From Puffinus mauretanicus (lineage: Eukaryota > Chordata > Aves > Procellariiformes > Procellariidae): a stretch of DNA of 64,000 nt. The stretch spans positions 186,001 through 250,000 of the forward strand of contig JAJKFH010000385.1 in assembly GCA_023333565.1 (NCBI GenBank), read 5' to 3'. The notes beneath the pieces are model-generated. The model had not been told where the DNA came from. It made no database searches and worked only from the letters and a program-made list of their open reading frames with translations. Numbering within the stretch: the stretch's first letter is position 1; every line of letters starts with the position of its first letter. Positions 13,896-64,000 of this stretch are shown here, in pieces. The translations under genes and the position numbers were made by a program.

Positions 13896-14294
13896 CGATC
13901 CATCTCCCACCTTTTGCACCAAAATAATTTTATTTGCTCTTATTGGAGCTTTTAAATTGCATTTCCAAAATTCATGGTATGGTGAGACATATTAGGAGAA
14001 ATAACATTTCCTTTTCTGTTTCATACAGGCTCAACTGCAAAATAGCACAAAACTGAAAAAGAATTGGTTTCAGAGGAATGTGTCACACATGCTGGGTAAG
14101 CAGAGACGGCACCAGATGAGGGCCCAGTGCAGAGGGATATAAGACGAAGAGGGACTCAAGGGTGATCAGCACCTTTCACATCAGTGTCTTGCATTGCTAC
14201 GTTTAACTAGTGCAGGTTCAACCATGTAATTGTGTTCTAATTTTTCGGTCATATTAAATGCACTTCTAAAGGAAAAAAGCCCAACAGTAAAACC

Positions 14295-14343
14295 TATGAA
14301 ATAGATAGGAGCCCTTGACAGTAACAACAATCCTCGGTATAAA
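14295..14343 (+). repeat. Direct repeat A, copy 2
   Basis: This is the second copy of the 49-base segment at 12996-13044, in the same orientation and 1299 bases away. Identity drops abruptly at both ends. Confidence 0.8.
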
Positions 14344-14996
14344 GAAACTCAGTGTGGTCCTTTGCCACATGTCTAGTTGTAATGTAATTACTCACATACC
14401 TAAATAATTTAGTTATATTTATTGTATACTTAGACCATGAAATTTAGAAGAAATACTGAGTCACAATCTGCTGGATGGGGTGGGGATGGGATGCTTTCAG
14501 CCTGCCTTTAAGCCATCTGCCTCTATCATCAGTGGAATGAGGAAGAGACACTTTTAGAGCAATTCATCCCATCCAAAATAAGCCTCTAAAATGCTTTTTA
14601 AATGTAAAATATTTTCTCTGTGGAAGTTTCACTGACATCCATTTTTCAGAATAATGCAATTACCTGTGTTGTAGGCCAGAGGGGAGCAGAGAGGCTCATT
14701 GCACAGCCTTAACAGGCCAGGTACAAGCAGTACCACACAAGTTTCCCATAGAAGTGGCCTCTCAGAATGATGCAGATGTCTACATTTCTATTCCTGCACC
14801 CTGAGCTTGGCAGAATTATCAGCATTTGTAGGTTTTCTTTTTCTTGCCTTTTGATACTTTAAAATTTGCAAAGGGTGCTCACACTGTATGAGCAGAGCAT
14901 GATGGGAAGTATTTTCTCAGAGGTCACCTCTACAACATGTTTAACCATGGATGAGACTAGAGGAGACTTCTATAGCTACTTCAAATTCATAATCAC

Positions 14997-15031
14997 TCAT
15001 TTTAAGGCCGAGTGGGGTCATTAAGTTATCA
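14997..15031 (+). repeat. Direct repeat B, copy 2
   Basis: This is the second copy of the segment at 13861-13895, in the same orientation and 1136 bases away, with one substitution (A to G) in 35 bases. Confidence 0.85.
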
Positions 15032-15915
15032 AGCCTTGCCTTATGCATGACACAGGCTGCAGCACTTTCTGTATTCTTAAGATGAGGATTTTCACATTGA
15101 CAACTGTATAAGGTTTTATTCCTTGTTTTCTTTAATCCTCCATGATTTGCTCCACTCTGCAGCCCTTCTCTTCTCCATTCCTCTTTCCCTCTCCTTGTCA
15201 AGCAGCAGGATTCTCCCTGTTCCCTCTCCTTTACAAGGATCATTTGCTACCGTAGTGCCTGTGGCTGAGTCTTCATCTTTCTGATCCCTCTCCTCCAGTG
15301 ACCTCCAGCACTTTCAAACTGCAGCTGAAAAGAGTTCTTTCCATCTCTGCTTCTATCTCCCCCTGTCACCGACACTTACCTCATTTATAAGTGTGTGAGA
15401 TGTCTTTATAGAGCACAGAGCTCCTACTGAGAGGTGCAGGATGAATTCTGCACATGACACCAAATGAGACAATTTAACCTTAGTTTTTTTTTTTTTAATA
15501 AACCTTTTATCTCAAAATAATCATGCCATTATAAGGTCATTGAAAAACAGTTTAAATAATTAATTACAAAACTATGGAAAGACTGAACTATATATTTATC
15601 TTTGTGTACAGTTTTTGCTCTTAATATTTAATAATTTGTCTGTAATAATAAATACTTTACTGACAAATCAGTTTCTGTATAGCATTAAGAAATTTACTTT
15701 CAAACTCAGTTTTAGGTGCAGAATCAAACTTTCATTGTCAATAAAGCTGCAGCACTATGTTAATGACAAGGTACATTAAGGCTGGGTCTGAATGGGCAGC
15801 CAAAGACGATGTTAAAATATTCTAAGAGAGCTCCAGTTTCTGATACGAATAGTTATGTTTTCTTTTTACAAAGAATGATATGAGTTTCAGGTTGATTAAT
15901 TCTGTATGCCTGACT

Positions 15916-15921
15916 TTTATT
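15916..15921 (-). terminator. Candidate poly(A) signal AATAAA, 54 bases past the FER1L6 stop
   Basis: The minus strand reads AATAAA here. It would give a very short 3' UTR. Further candidates on the same strand are ATTAAA at 15627-15632, ATTAAA at 15495-15500 (next to a long A tract on that strand, a possible false priming site) and AATAAA at 15115-15120. I cannot tell from sequence alone which is used. Confidence 0.3.
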
Positions 15922-15974
15922 TTTAACTGAAGTGTTTATATATGATTAGTCACAATGAGAGCCATAACCTATGC

Positions 15975-64000
<48,026 letters not shown>

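Larger units (their letters stand above)
10377..15974. other. 3' flank of FER1L6, including the probable 3' UTR
   Basis: No coding gene is recognised. The stretch holds two pairs of short direct repeats (described separately) and several A/T-rich segments. The part just below 15975 must include the FER1L6 3' UTR; its extent is unknown. Confidence 0.65.

Overview
This window is vertebrate nuclear DNA, almost certainly from a bird. It holds several chicken-repeat-1 (CR1) LINE 3' ends, which read as (AT)TCTATGATTCTATG-type tails and appear here mostly as their complement near 19683, 29870, 31514 and 58117. It also holds copies of an avian LTR family that begins TGTCCTGGTT on its sense strand. 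Its single gene is a multi-exon gene with GT-AG introns. There are no operons, ribosome binding sites or other prokaryotic features.

The only gene I can support is FER1L6 (fer-1 like family member 6, a type II ferlin related to otoferlin), on the minus strand. I resolved 29 consecutive coding exons between 64000 and 15975. All splice phases are compatible, and together they give an open frame of 1334 residues plus a TGA stop. The gene enters from beyond the right edge of the window, so the N-terminal part (C2A to C2C) is missing. The part present runs, in order: an acidic linker after C2C, the FerA helical region, FerB, a calcium-type C2 domain (C2D), a degenerate C2 domain, a variable lysine-rich linker on small exons, a canonical calcium-type C2 domain (C2E), the membrane-proximal C2F, and a C-terminal transmembrane anchor. 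Human FER1L6 is about 1,850 residues, so roughly the C-terminal 70 percent is here.

Layout: positions 1-15974 are the 3' flank of the gene. I find no gene there, only a 14-bp minisatellite (10167-10376), two pairs of short near-identical direct repeats (12996-15031) and probably a 3' UTR just below 15975. Positions 15975-64000 are FER1L6 exons and introns. The introns carry CR1 fragments, a CR1-derived TTCTA pentanucleotide microsatellite (30654-30755) and, in the largest intron (59308-63833), two nested solo LTRs. Each of these LTRs is flanked by a perfect 5-bp target-site duplication.

I did not find a novel multi-gene system. The most notable structural item is the LTR-inside-LTR insertion. 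It lies in the same orientation as FER1L6 and has visible CRE and TATA-type promoter elements and a poly(A) signal. Comparisons with human FER1L6, otoferlin, CR1 and the LTR family are from memory, not from a database search.
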